Positions 33,570 through 42,720 are shown, numbered from the stretch's first letter. The stretch is DNA of 64,000 bases from Streptomyces aurantiacus (GCF_027107535.1 NZ_CP114283.1:4464001-4528000); one strand, 5' to 3'. A program made the numbers and translations. Notes: a model not told the origin generated them from the letters alone.

Positions 33570-35225
33570 ATGTCCACGTCGCCGCTCGTGGGGTGGGACG
33601 ACATCGTCGCCGTCGCGCCGGACGGCCTCGCCGTTCTGGACTGCGTGGGCCGGTTCGTACGGCTGAACCCGGCGGCGGCCGCGCTGCTTCGGGCGGACGC
33701 AGAGGGCGACCTCATCGGTGCGCCGTCCCCGTTCACCCTTGTGGAGGGAGCCGCCGAGTGCCGCGCGGGGCTGCTGGAGCTCCGGTCGGACGAGCAGGTG
33801 GCCCACTGGGAGCCCGCCCGCGGACCCCGACGTGAATTCGCCTACCGGGCCCGCAGTCTGCCGGCCGACCCGAAGCTCACCGTGGTGTCGTTCCGCGACG
33901 TCACCGACGAATGGCACCGGCAGCGCAGGATCGCGGCGATCGCCCGGACGTCGATCGCTCTGGCCTCGGAGAGTTCGCTCGGCTCGACCCTGGACGCCGT
34001 GGCCCAGCAGATCGTCCAGGCGGACGGCCTGGCCGGCGTGCAGATCCTCAGCCTCGACAGCACCGGCCGGGAACTGCGGCTGATGGGCTCCGCGGGACTG
34101 CGCCACTGGGACTCGTTCCTCGACCGTCTGCTGGAGTGCCGTGACCGGGGCGCCCGGCTGTCCATGCTGGACGCCCTGAAGGAACGCAAGCCGATCGTCG
34201 TCCCGCACCGGTGGGCCCAGATCCGCGAGGACCCGGCCTGGGAACCGCTGCACGGCTACCTCGGCGAGCTGAACTGGGACTCCTTCGTCAGCGTGCCGTT
34301 GATGGCGCGCGGTCGTCCCGAAGGGGTACTGAACGCCTACTTCGCCCCCGGGCAGGAGATCGGTAGCCGGACACTGGAGTTCCTCGCCGCCATGGCGGAA
34401 CACGCTGCCCTCGCCGTCGACTACGCCACGCTGCTCCAGCGTGAGCGCGAGGGCGCCCGTCGCAACGAGCGTCAGCGCCTCGCCCGCGACCTGCACGACT
34501 CGATCGTCCAGCAGGTGTTCTCCATCGGTATGCAGGCCAACGCCGCCGGGGTGCTGGGCGCGCGGGGCGAAGCGGTGTCGGCGGAAGCGGTCCGCGCCTT
34601 CGCGGACGAAGTCGGGACTCTCTCGCGAACCGTCCTCGCCGACCTCCGGGCCATGGTGCACGAACTGCGTCCAGCCTCCTCCTCCCTCCGGCTCGGCCTT
34701 GAGGACGCGGTGACCACGCTTGTCAAAAGCACCGAGAACCGGACGGGCCTCAGCATCCGGCTGGAGTTCGGACAACAGGTGGACACGGTCGAACCGGAAC
34801 TGGCCGAGGACATGTACCGGATCGTCGCGGAAGCCATCCACAACGTGGTCAAGCACGCGGAAGCCACCACCGTCACCATCCGCCTCGCCGTACAGGACCA
34901 CACACTGACCGCCGTCATCCGCGACGACGGACGCGGAATCGCGGAATCCGGCGGGCGACGGGCCGCACCGGAGAACGAGGACGGCGAGGCGACAGGTGCC
35001 ACCGGACATCACGGCTACGGACTGACGACCATGCGGGAAAGGACAGAGCGATGGGGCGGCACCATGAGGATCAGATCCGAGGGGAGGAGCGGCACGACCG
35101 TACGGGTCGTCATACCCCTTCCGGTACGAGTGCCGGAGTCGCCCCCGGACTCGGAGGGAGCACGGAGCATCCCGTCGGCGGTTTCGCTCCGAGAAGCGGA
35201 GAACCCCGCCCGGTCCGGGTCCTGA
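33570..35225 (+). CDS. NarL-type sensor histidine kinase (PAS-GAF-HisKA_3-HATPase)
   Basis: A 551-residue soluble kinase without membrane helices. A PAS-like domain (about 5-115) and a GAF domain (about 125-290) precede the HisKA_3 dimerisation helix with phosphoacceptor H309 (RLARDLHDSIVQQVFSIG). The ATPase domain follows, with an N-box (EAIHNVVKHAEATTVTI), G1 (RDDGRGI) and HHGYGLTTMRER. Cytosolic sensing of a small molecule, perhaps an aromatic, is likely. The partner regulator gene begins inside its 3' end. Confidence 0.93.
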   Translation: MSTSPLVGWDDIVAVAPDGLAVLDCVGRFVRLNPAAAALLRADAEGDLIGAPSPFTLVEGAAECRAGLLELRSDEQVAHWEPARGPRREFAYRARSLPADPKLTVVSFRDVTDEWHRQRRIAAIARTSIALASESSLGSTLDAVAQQIVQADGLAGVQILSLDSTGRELRLMGSAGLRHWDSFLDRLLECRDRGARLSMLDALKERKPIVVPHRWAQIREDPAWEPLHGYLGELNWDSFVSVPLMARGRPEGVLNAYFAPGQEIGSRTLEFLAAMAEHAALAVDYATLLQREREGARRNERQRLARDLHDSIVQQVFSIGMQANAAGVLGARGEAVSAEAVRAFADEVGTLSRTVLADLRAMVHELRPASSSLRLGLEDAVTTLVKSTENRTGLSIRLEFGQQVDTVEPELAEDMYRIVAEAIHNVVKHAEATTVTIRLAVQDHTLTAVIRDDGRGIAESGGRRAAPENEDGEATGATGHHGYGLTTMRERTERWGGTMRIRSEGRSGTTVRVVIPLPVRVPESPPDSEGARSIPSAVSLREAENPARSGS

Positions 35226-35860
35226 TCGTCGACGACCACGCCGTCGTACGCCGCGGAATCCGTGCCTACCTCGAGGTCCTGGACGACATGGAAGTGGCCG
35301 CGGAGGCCGCCGACGGCCAGGAGACACTCACCCGGCTCGACGCGATGGCCGCCCACCGGGAGTTGCCGGACGTCGTCTTGATTGACCTGCTCATGCCCAA
35401 GATGGACGGGGTGACCGCGATCGGAGAGATCAAGCAGCGCCACCCCGGTCTCCGACTCGTGGTCCTCACCAGCTTCGGAGAGATGGAACGCGTCCACGCG
35501 GCACTCGCCCAGGGAGCTGCCGGCTACCTGCTCAAGGACGCCGACGCAAGTGAGGTGGTCGCCGCAATCCGCGCGGCCGCCCGGGGCGAGGTCTTCCTCG
35601 ACCCCGCGGTGGCCAGGGGACTCACCCAGGAGATCGTTTCGCCGCCGACCGGGCTCGCCTCGCTCACCAGCCGGGAACGCGACGTCCTTGTCCTGGTCGC
35701 CGAAGGACGGTCGAACCAGCAGATCGCCGACGAGTTGGTGATCAGCGAGCGCACCGCCCGCACCCACGTGAGCAACGTCCTGCGCAAACTCCGGCTCACC
35801 TCCCGGACCCAGGCCGCGTTGCTCGCGGTGCGGCAAGGACTGGTGCCCCCGAAGGGCTGA
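35051..35860 (+). CDS. NarL/LuxR-family response regulator
   Basis: A 269-residue regulator. A ~50-residue N-terminal tail precedes the receiver domain (VRVLIVDDHAVVRRGI, phosphoacceptor D112 in VLIDLLMP, VVLTSFGEMERV, GYLLKDA); the C-terminal LuxR helix-turn-helix reads LTSRERDVLVLVAEGRSNQQIA. ATG 35051 is the only in-frame ATG/GTG between there and the receiver domain. It puts 175 bp of the gene inside the kinase gene in another frame. Translation coupling is almost certain. Confidence 0.9.
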   Translation: MGRHHEDQIRGEERHDRTGRHTPSGTSAGVAPGLGGSTEHPVGGFAPRSGEPRPVRVLIVDDHAVVRRGIRAYLEVLDDMEVAAEAADGQETLTRLDAMAAHRELPDVVLIDLLMPKMDGVTAIGEIKQRHPGLRLVVLTSFGEMERVHAALAQGAAGYLLKDADASEVVAAIRAAARGEVFLDPAVARGLTQEIVSPPTGLASLTSRERDVLVLVAEGRSNQQIADELVISERTARTHVSNVLRKLRLTSRTQAALLAVRQGLVPPKG

Positions 35861-36003
35861 CCGCCCTGCCGACCGCGACGGATGTCCCGGACCGGCCGGG
35901 ACACAGGTCGGCCGCAGATGCCGTCATCAGCGGGATCCTCACGGGCTCAGGGGTTCCTACGCTCAGGGGAGTCGCCCTATCGCCCCCAGTTCAGGAGGAC
36001 AGC

Positions 36004-36915
36004 ATGCTCGACGGCAAAGTCGCCATTGTCACAGGTTCGGGCCGAGGCCTGGGGCGTGCCTATGCTCGCGGGATGGCCGCGGCGGGTGCCGCCGTCGTCG
36101 TGAACGACCTCGACGCCGATGTGGCCACGGAGACGGTCGACCTGATCACGGACGCGGGCGGAACGGCCGTCGCCCATGTCGGTGCGGTCGGAGGTTCCGA
36201 GTTCGCCGACGCGCTGGTGCGGCGCGCGGTCGACGAGTTCGGCCGACTGGACGTGATGGTCACCAACGCCGGTGCGCTGCGCGACCGGACCCTGCGCAAC
36301 ACCACCGATGACGACTTCGACCTCGTCGTCAACAGCCATCTGCGCGGTACGTTCACCTGCGGCCGCGCGGCGGCGGCCCGCTTCCGCGAACAGGGCGAGG
36401 GCGGCCGGCTCATCCTGGTGGGATCACCGGCTGGGCAGCGCGCCAGCTTCGGCCAGACCGCGTACTCGGCGTCCAAGGGCGCGATCGTCGCGATGACGCG
36501 CACCTGGGCGCTCGAGCTCGCGAAGATCGATGTCACCGTCAACGCCATCGTGCCGACCGCGCTGACCCGCATGGTGGCGACCATGCCCCGGCTCGGTGAC
36601 CTCGTGGCGAAGGTCGATGCCGGGGAGCCCGTTCCCGACGCCATCCGGCGGCAGGGGCTGGGATCGCCGGAAGACGTGGCACCGGTGATCGTGTATCTCG
36701 CGTCCAAGGAGTCGGCCCACGTCACCGGACAGGCCATCGCGGCGGGAGGCGACCGGATCGCCCTGTGGACGCACCCCGGTGAGGTCGAGGAGCGGTTCCG
36801 GCAGGACGGCTGGACCGCCGGATCGGTCGCGGAACTCTTCTCAGGCGCCCACGCGGACCGACTCCAGGACTTCAGGCCCACACCCCTCGATCTGGAAGCC
36901 TTTGAGGAGGCGTGA
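36004..36915 (+). CDS. SDR-family dehydrogenase
   Basis: A 303-residue short-chain dehydrogenase with TGSGRGLGRAYA cofactor loop (residues 10-21), TNAG near 91, a catalytic Ser (VGSPAG) and YSASK near 156. The C-terminal ~55 residues extend beyond the classical fold, as in (3R)-hydroxyacyl-CoA-dehydrogenase-like members. AGGAGG precedes ATG 36004. Likely a dehydrogenation step of the surrounding aromatic/acyl-CoA catabolism. Confidence 0.9.
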   Translation: MLDGKVAIVTGSGRGLGRAYARGMAAAGAAVVVNDLDADVATETVDLITDAGGTAVAHVGAVGGSEFADALVRRAVDEFGRLDVMVTNAGALRDRTLRNTTDDDFDLVVNSHLRGTFTCGRAAAARFREQGEGGRLILVGSPAGQRASFGQTAYSASKGAIVAMTRTWALELAKIDVTVNAIVPTALTRMVATMPRLGDLVAKVDAGEPVPDAIRRQGLGSPEDVAPVIVYLASKESAHVTGQAIAAGGDRIALWTHPGEVEERFRQDGWTAGSVAELFSGAHADRLQDFRPTPLDLEAFEEA

Positions 36916-36968
36916 CGCGCACGCGGCCCCTCATACGGCCCTCAGGTCCGTGCCGGGGCAGTGGCTGC

Positions 36969-37760
36969 TCAGGTCTGCGGCACGGCGGCGACGCGGGCGA
37001 AATCCGCGCTGATGTCTCCCGCGGTCTGCAACAGCAGCGGTAGATGCTCCTCGACAAGTCGCTCGACCGATGTCTCGGCCGCGTGGCAGTTGACGTTGAG
37101 CGCCGCGATGACCTGGCCGTACCCGTCACGCAACGGGGCCGCGACCGACCGAATGCCGGGCGCCAGATGTTGGTCCGTCAGTGCCCACCCACGTGCCCGC
37201 ACCTCGCGCAGGACCGCGTCGCGTTCGCCGGGGCTGGGCTGCCAGCACGGCGTCAGCCCCGAGCGTGAGGGTTCGGCGAGCACCCCTTCCAGCTCATCGG
37301 CCGGCAGGGCCGCCAGCAGTACCTTTCCCAGGGAGGTCTGCAGTGCCGGAAACCGCGTTCCGATCTGCACCGACAGGGTCACCAGCTTCGGGACGGCCAC
37401 CCGGGCCACATAGATGATGTCCGATCCGTCCAGCTGAGCCACGGAGCACGACTCGCCGGTCCGCTCCACCAGCCGCTCCATCTGGGGCCGCGCGATCTCC
37501 CACAAGCCCATGGAGCGTACGTAGGCGACCCCGAGTTCGAGCACCCTCGGGGTCAGAGCGAACCCTGTCTCGCACGAGCGGACATAGCCGAGTTCCTCCA
37601 GGGTCAGCAGAATCCTGCGGGCGGTCGGCCTGGCGAGCCCGGTGGCACCGGCGACCTGAGCCAGTGACATCCGCGGGTGCCCCGGCCGGAACGCGGCAAT
37701 GACTTCCAGCCCCCGCGCCAGTGCCTCGATGAAATCCGGTCCTGTTCCGTGGCGTGGCAC
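36969..37760 (-). CDS. IclR-family regulator (PcaR/PobR-like)
   Basis: A 263-residue regulator. N-terminal winged helix (about 10-70: ALARGLEVIAAFRPGHPRMS, TGLARPTARRILLTLEELGYV) and C-terminal IclR effector domain (about 85-250: CSVAQLDGSDIIYVARVA, LGKVLLAALP, RSVAAPLRDGYGQVIAALN). GTG 37760 is chosen for the GAGGAGCC site before it; the frame runs open to 37910 but through the operator region. Divergent from an aldehyde dehydrogenase gene, with a palindrome beside its own start. IclR proteins often sense protocatechuate or related acids. Confidence 0.9.
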   Translation of the reverse strand: MPRHGTGPDFIEALARGLEVIAAFRPGHPRMSLAQVAGATGLARPTARRILLTLEELGYVRSCETGFALTPRVLELGVAYVRSMGLWEIARPQMERLVERTGESCSVAQLDGSDIIYVARVAVPKLVTLSVQIGTRFPALQTSLGKVLLAALPADELEGVLAEPSRSGLTPCWQPSPGERDAVLREVRARGWALTDQHLAPGIRSVAAPLRDGYGQVIAALNVNCHAAETSVERLVEEHLPLLLQTAGDISADFARVAAVPQT

Positions 37761-37811
37761 GTGGCTCCTCGGCGGCGGTCGGCATGGTCTCTGACCGGTC
37801 AGCCTAACGTG

Positions 37812-37828
37812 TGTCCGTGATACGGACA
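37812..37828. promoter_or_regulatory. Palindromic IclR-type operator
   Basis: TGTCCGT-GAT-ACGGACA, a perfect 7-bp inverted repeat with a 3-nt centre, 52 bp upstream of the IclR start. A second, 13-of-17 matching copy is at 37901. Confidence 0.7.
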
Positions 37829-37860
37829 GCTGTGCCTGCGAGGCTTCCGCATCCGAGGGG

Positions 37861-37917
37861 TTGACACGGCCAATTGTCCAAAGTGACCCTGACCTCACCA
37901 TGTCCGCCATACGGATG
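37861..37917 (+). promoter_or_regulatory. Aldehyde dehydrogenase promoter region with second IclR-type site
   Basis: TTGACA at 37861 is a good -35 element for rightward transcription; no convincing -10 follows. The site TGTCCGCCATACGGATG at 37901-37917 resembles the palindrome at 37812 and lies where a bound regulator would affect initiation. Confidence 0.5.
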
Positions 37918-37980
37918 ATCGTCCGCCAGGCGTCTCAAGCCCTTCTTTCTCGCGCTTCTTGATCTTTCCTGGAGAGTCGC

Positions 37981-39462
37981 ATGTCCGAAAGAATCCATAC
38001 AGCACCGCAGGAGACCGGGGCGGCGCCCGTCCGCACCGGACTGATCATCGACGGCAAGACAGTCGAGACCGAGGAGTGGACGGCCGTCCACAACCCCGCC
38101 GCCCCCGACCTGGTCGTCGGCCACGCAGCCGCGGCGACCCCTGAGCAAGCCCGCGCGGCGGTCGCGGCCGCGGATGCCGCGTTCCCCGCCTGGGCCGCGA
38201 TGCCCGCCCGTCGGCGAGCGGAGATCATCAGTGAGGCGCTCACCCTGCTCGAGGGAAGCGAGGCCGAGCGGGCGGCCTTGATGACCCGCGAGAACGGCAA
38301 GATCTCCTTCGAGAGCCAGATAGAGATGGGCGTCTTCGTCGCGCGCACGCGGGCGGCGATCGATCTCGCCGACTCCCTCGACCAGGTACGGCGCCTCGAA
38401 GGCCCGCCGCTGACCTCGCACATCCACCGCCTCCCCATGGGCGTGGTCACCGTCATCGTGCCGTTCAACTGGCCGATCGCCATCCTCGGCGCGAGCCTGC
38501 CGTACGCGCTGCTCGCCGGGAACACAGCCGTGGTCAAGCCCCCGCCCACCGTGCCGCTGGCCATGGTGCGCACGCTGGAGCTGTTCGCCGCAGGGCTCCC
38601 GGCCGGGGTGCTGAACGTCGTGACGGGCAGCAACGACGCCGTCGCCCCGCTGCTCACCGACCCTCGTGTTCGGAAGATCGTCTTCACCGGCAGCACGGAC
38701 GCCGGCAAGCACATCATGGCCGCCGCCGCACAGAACCTCGCCTCGGTGACGCTCGAACTCGGCGGCAACGACCCCGCGATCGTCCTCGACGACGCCGTAC
38801 TGGACCAGGAGCACATCGGACGGCTCGTCCAGGGCTCCTTCCTGACGAGCGGCCAGGTCTGCATGGCCGTCAAGCGGGTGTACGTCCACCGCTCCCGCTA
38901 CGACGAACTCGTCGACGAGCTCTCTTCCGCCCTTGACACCCAGCGTGTGGGGCCCGGAGACGATCCTGCCTCGACCATGGGCCCTCTCAACAGCGCCGCC
39001 CAACGGGACAAGGTGGCCGCCATGCTCGCCCAGGCGGCCGGAGCCGGAGCCGAGATACGCGAACGGGGCACCCTGGCCTCCGGTGCCGCCACCTCCACAG
39101 GCCACTTCCTGCGCCCCGCCCTCGTCCTCGATCCCGACCCGGGCCTGAGAATCGTCACCGAGGAACAGTTCGGCCCCGCCTTGCCGATCCTGCCCTTCGA
39201 CGACGTGGACTCCGTACTGGACCAGGTCAACAACGACTGGTCGGGACTGTGCTCCTCGGTCTGGAGCGCCGACCCCGCCCGCGCGGCGGGCCTCGCGGAA
39301 CGGCTGCGCACCGGCACCACCTGGATCAACCACGCCAACGCCGTTGCGTGCGACGACCGAGCCCCCTTCGGCGGCTTCCGCCAGAGCGGCATCGGACGCG
39401 AGATGGGCCCGGACGGCCTGCTCTCCTTCACCGAAGCGCACACCATCACGACGCACGGATAG
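37981..39462 (+). CDS. Aldehyde dehydrogenase (vanillin/benzaldehyde dehydrogenase-like)
   Basis: A 493-residue NAD(P)-dependent aldehyde dehydrogenase. Rossmann part with VTVIVPFNWPIAI near 155 and GNTAVVKPPPTVPL near 180; general base Glu in TLELGGNDP near 260; nucleophile Cys in SGQVCMAVKR near 294; FGGFRQSGIGREMG near the C-terminus. Position next to an aromatic-acid operon and an IclR gene suggests oxidation of an aromatic aldehyde such as vanillin to its acid, the Rieske enzyme's substrate. That link is inferred. Confidence 0.9.
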   Translation: MSERIHTAPQETGAAPVRTGLIIDGKTVETEEWTAVHNPAAPDLVVGHAAAATPEQARAAVAAADAAFPAWAAMPARRRAEIISEALTLLEGSEAERAALMTRENGKISFESQIEMGVFVARTRAAIDLADSLDQVRRLEGPPLTSHIHRLPMGVVTVIVPFNWPIAILGASLPYALLAGNTAVVKPPPTVPLAMVRTLELFAAGLPAGVLNVVTGSNDAVAPLLTDPRVRKIVFTGSTDAGKHIMAAAAQNLASVTLELGGNDPAIVLDDAVLDQEHIGRLVQGSFLTSGQVCMAVKRVYVHRSRYDELVDELSSALDTQRVGPGDDPASTMGPLNSAAQRDKVAAMLAQAAGAGAEIRERGTLASGAATSTGHFLRPALVLDPDPGLRIVTEEQFGPALPILPFDDVDSVLDQVNNDWSGLCSSVWSADPARAAGLAERLRTGTTWINHANAVACDDRAPFGGFRQSGIGREMGPDGLLSFTEAHTITTHG

Positions 39463-39469
39463 AAACTGC

Positions 39470-39520
39470 GAGCACGGCTGGACCCCGCCCGCTTCGAGCG
39501 GACAGGGGCCGGCCGTGCTC
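39470..39520 (+). terminator. Hairpin after the aldehyde dehydrogenase gene
   Basis: Arms GAGCACGGC (39470-39478) and GCCGTGCTC (39512-39520) enclose a GC-rich loop able to pair further. It starts 7 bp after the stop codon. Confidence 0.5.
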
Positions 39521-39530
39521 CGGCCGTGCG

Positions 39531-40398
39531 TCACACCAACGGCACGGACATCGCGTTGTAAGGGGTGTTCTCATCCCGGTCCAAGGGGAAGCGGGAGTTG
39601 GGGAGGTACAGCCGACCCTGGTAGGCGGCGGCAGTGGTGGGCAGGTCGAAGCGGTCGTCCCTGATCACCCCGATCGCGGTGCCCCACGTACCCGACCGGT
39701 TGAGCCGGATCACGTCCACCTGGTTGGGGTTGGGCTGGACGACGTAGAGGGTGCGGCCGACGAGTACGAGCCCGTCGCCGCTGGGCAGTGTGGTGTCACC
39801 CAGGTCTACCTTGCGGGCTCCGCCGGTGCGGGGGCTGACGCGCATCAGCGAACCGCCGTCCACGGCCGCGTTGGTGACGAGCAGGGCGCTGCCGTCGGGG
39901 TGAGTGAGATGCCGTTGGACGTGAAACCGGACTGCACCCAGTCACCGCTCAGCGTAAGGCTCTCCGGGGCGCCGAAGCGGCCCTGCCTGCCCAGCGGCAG
40001 CTTGAAGAGCTGTGCGCTGAACGACTCGGTGAACCAGGCGGCGTCGCGGGTGAGCAGGACGTCGTTGACGAAACTGTTCTCTCCGGCGACCCCGTGGTTG
40101 GCGAGCAGCGCACCACTGTGGGCTTCGACGACCCGCAGTTCACCACTGCTGCCGCCCGCCAGGAGCAGCCGCCCCAGGAGTCGACCTTCAGCCCGACCGT
40201 CATGCGTCCCAGGCCGCGGTGGACCACCTTGCCCTTGCCGTCCGTGAGGTTCACCCGGTATACGCCGCCGGTGGCGATCGATCCAAAGTACGCGTACGGC
40301 GCGGAACCGATCGCGACTCCCTCCGGCCCCAGCCGTTGGGCAGCGAAAACTCCTTGAGCCAGCCTTTGGGTCTTGCGGTCGGCCATGACCGTGTAGCC
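39531..40398 (-). pseudogene. SMP-30/NHL-like beta-propeller protein, frameshifted and 5'-truncated
   Basis: Joining frames gives one propeller-type protein. The N-terminal part (YTVMADRKTQRLAQGVFAAQ, PYAYFGSIATGGVYRVNL) shifts frame near 40170 and again near 39905, and ends with LPSGDGLVLVGRTLYVVQ and AAAYQGRLYLPNSRFP. The 5' end, with start and any signal peptide, is missing where a recombinase fragment abuts it. Resembles secreted lactonase-like proteins; no function now. Confidence 0.65.
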
Positions 40399-40429
40399 GA
40401 CGGGAACCGCGCGCCTTGGCTGCGATGGC

Positions 40430-40773
40430 TGGTCACCGCTGGCAACGCTTGCGGCGGGGAGATTTTCCTCCCCCTCACCATCGGACCCGCCTTCCTCCCC
40501 ATCGACGTCTGGGGCCACCTCGGCGACCGCGCACTCTCACCCGAAGCCGTCCGAGAAATCATCGCCCGCAACGCCGAACGAGCCGGACTCGCTGTCCGGT
40601 TGACCGGCCACTCGGTGCGGGCCGGGTTCATCACCACGAGCCGCAAGGCCGGAAGGCGTGAAGAGAAGATCCGCGCCCAGTCTGGCCACGCCGACAACAG
40701 CCCCGCCTTCTGGGGCTACATCCGCGAAGCCGACAAGTGGACCGACGCCGCTAGCGAGGACATCGGACTCTGA
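40430..40773 (+). pseudogene. Tyrosine recombinase (phage-type integrase), C-terminal fragment
   Basis: The last ~80 residues of an integrase: RLTGHSVRAGFITTSRKAG with the HxxR pair, then SGHADNSPAFWGYIREAD, where the Tyr is the expected nucleophile. The N-terminal arm-binding and first catalytic parts are missing. It abuts the truncated SMP-30-like gene and points to an old integration or excision event at this border. Confidence 0.65.
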
Positions 40774-40779
40774 GCATGC

Positions 40780-40816
40780 GAACGCCCCCGTGGCCCCTTG
40801 TTCCGCGAGGGCGTTC
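40780..40816 (+). terminator. Hairpin after the integrase fragment
   Basis: Arms GAACGCCC and GGGCGTTC with a 21-nt loop, 7 bp beyond the integrase stop; outer bases GAGCATGC and GCGTGCTC can pair partly. Confidence 0.4.
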
Positions 40817-40993
40817 CGCTGTGCGTGCTCATCCCCAGGCGGTGTCGCTCATGTCCCCTCCTACGGCAGGTGCGGCCACCGAGCGTCCCGAAGGACCCCG
40901 CCCCGAAGGGTGGTTGCGAACCCAGGTGGCCGCTTGATCACGGTAGGCGCATCCTGTCCCGTTTGTCAGCCCTCCATGCCTGACTGACCGCAC

Positions 40994-41029
40994 GCCCGCC
41001 TCGTCACCACCCCCGTTGCCGAGGCGGGC
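40994..41029 (-). terminator. Hairpin terminator after the small membrane protein gene
   Basis: Perfect 10-bp arms GCCCGCCTCG and CGAGGCGGGC with a 16-nt loop, 12 bp beyond the stop at 41041. Confidence 0.55.
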
Positions 41030-41040
41030 GCTCGCGCGTG

Positions 41041-41313
41041 TCAGCCGGCCTTCTGTTCCCGCAGCTCGTGGACGGTCGCGGTGAGGGTGCCGTCGTGCTG
41101 CTCGTAGTGGGAGAGGGCGACGCCGAGGCCGAAGAAGGTGGGCGCCCACTGGCCGACGAAGATTCCCCACCGGTCGGCGCGGGCGAGACCGCCGACGGGC
41201 TCCATCTTGAGGCTGCCCACCCAGCTGGCGATGGAGAGGCCGATGCTGCCGAGGGCCGCCATGTAGGCGTGTTCGCTGCGGATGCCCATGTCGTGCATCT
41301 TCTTGATGACCAT
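41041..41313 (-). CDS. Small membrane protein, family not recognised
   Basis: A 90-residue protein with two hydrophobic stretches (about 18-36, AALGSIGLSIASWVGSL; and 50-68, FVGQWAPTFFGLGVALS). GGAGC precedes ATG 41313. It is followed by a good hairpin and looks intact amid decayed neighbours. Diverges from a truncated Ku gene. Function unknown. Confidence 0.6.
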   Translation of the reverse strand: MVIKKMHDMGIRSEHAYMAALGSIGLSIASWVGSLKMEPVGGLARADRWGIFVGQWAPTFFGLGVALSHYEQHDGTLTATVHELREQKAG

Positions 41314-41455
41314 GATGGTGCTCCGTTCGCTAGTGGGACATACCATGACGAAGTGCCCTGAAACGGAATAGCTAACCGGTGTAGACCTGCCGACATGCCG
41401 CACACTCGAACCGTCCGTAGGCTGATGCCCTCGGGGCTCGTCGCGGAGGTTTGCC

Positions 41456-41930
41456 TTGCCCTACGCCATCTGGACCGGAGCCATCTCGTTCGGCCTGGTC
41501 ACGATCCCTATACGCGTAACTGCCGCGACCGAGGACCACAGCATCCGCTTCCACCAGTACCACCTGGAGGACATGGGCCGGGCGCGAGTGCGGAAGTATT
41601 GCGACCTGGAGGACCGCGAGGTCACCCAGGACGAGATCGGTAAAGGGTTCGAGCTGTCCAAGGATCAGGTGATCCCGGTGTCGGATGATGAGCTGGCCGC
41701 GTTGCCGCTGCCGACGGCGAAGGCCATCGAGATCGCCGCTTTCGTGCCGCTGGACAGCATCGATCCGATCCGGATCGGCGACGGCTACTACCTGGAGGCG
41801 TCGAGCCCTGTCGCCGCGAAGCCGTATGTGCTGCTGCGGAAGGCGCTGGAGCGGTCGTCGAAGGTGGCGGTCGCCAAGTTCGCGTGGTCGGGACGGGAGC
41901 GCCTGGGCCTGCTCCGGGTGCGCGGCGACG
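41456..41930 (+). pseudogene. Ku DNA-end-binding protein, 3'-truncated
   Basis: The first ~158 residues match bacterial Ku of the non-homologous end-joining pathway: IWTGAISFGLVTIPIRV, VRKYCDLEDREVTQDEIGKG, ALPLPTAKAIEIAAFVPLDSIDPI. The TTG start follows GGAGG. At about 41930 the sequence switches abruptly to an MFS transporter gene in another frame, and the Ku frame runs into a foreign tail, stopping at 41977. The bridge/dimer core is incomplete, so it is unlikely to encircle DNA. Confidence 0.75.
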
Positions 41931-42720
41931 TATCGCCGCACCGGAGCACGCCGGGCGTGCCCTTGCCATCGCCATGACCGGAACCCCCGTCGCGCTGTCC
42001 GTCGGAACCCCCCTTGGCGCCTGGCTGGGCTCGACGGTCGGGGGCCGCTGGTCCTTCGCCGCGATGTCACTGCTCAGCGTCATCGTCATGGTCTTCGCGA
42101 AGTTCCTCGTGCCCGACGCTCGGGGGCAGTCGGCGCAGACACGCGCTCCGCTCAGCCGAGTGGTGGGCATTCCCGGCGTGGCGACCATCCTCGCCGTCGT
42201 ATTCGTCTGGATGCTCGCGCACAACCTGCTCTACACATACATCGCTTCCTATCTGCAGCAGATGCGTCTAGCTCTCCGGCCCGACGTCACACTTCTCGTC
42301 TTCGGCGTCGCTGCGCTCGGCGGCATCTGGATCACCGGCGTGTTCATCGACCGCGCACTTCGCAGGCTCACCCTGGCGAGCGTGACTCTGTTCATCGTCG
42401 CCGCAGCGTTTCTTGCCGCCGCGCAGCAGTCCACTGTGCTCGTGCTGCTCGCGATCGTCCTGTGGGGCCTCGCGTTCGGCGGCTCGGCGACGCAGCTGCA
42501 GACGGCCCTGGGGGAGGCCGCGGGCGAGAACGCCGATGCGGCGAACGCGATGCTGACGACATCCTTCAACATGGCGATCTTTGCGGGTGGTGCTGTGGGG
42601 GCTGTGGTCGTCGATGGCGTGGGCGCACCGGTTCTTCCAGCCGCGATGATCGCTCTCACACTCATGGCGCTCGTCATGGTCGGCTTCGGCCGGCGCGCAG
42701 CATTCCCCGCAGGGCGTTGA
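41931..42720 (+). pseudogene. MFS transporter, 5'-truncated
   Basis: About 263 residues, the C-terminal two-thirds of a DHA1/AraJ-like sugar or drug exporter. It opens inside a helix (GRALAIAMTGTPVALSVGTPLGAWLG), followed by six or seven hydrophobic helices (GVATILAVVFVWMLAHNLL, TLLVFGVAALGGIWITGVF, AMIALTLMALVMVGFG). The first three or four helices and the start are lost at the junction with Ku. Non-functional unless an internal start is used. Confidence 0.7.

Noticed and set aside
33201..35327. N-terminal extension of the acyl-CoA ligase to 1255 residues
   Set aside because: The extension is antisense to the sensor kinase gene; the ligase N-terminus and a GAGGAGG site fix the start at 33200.
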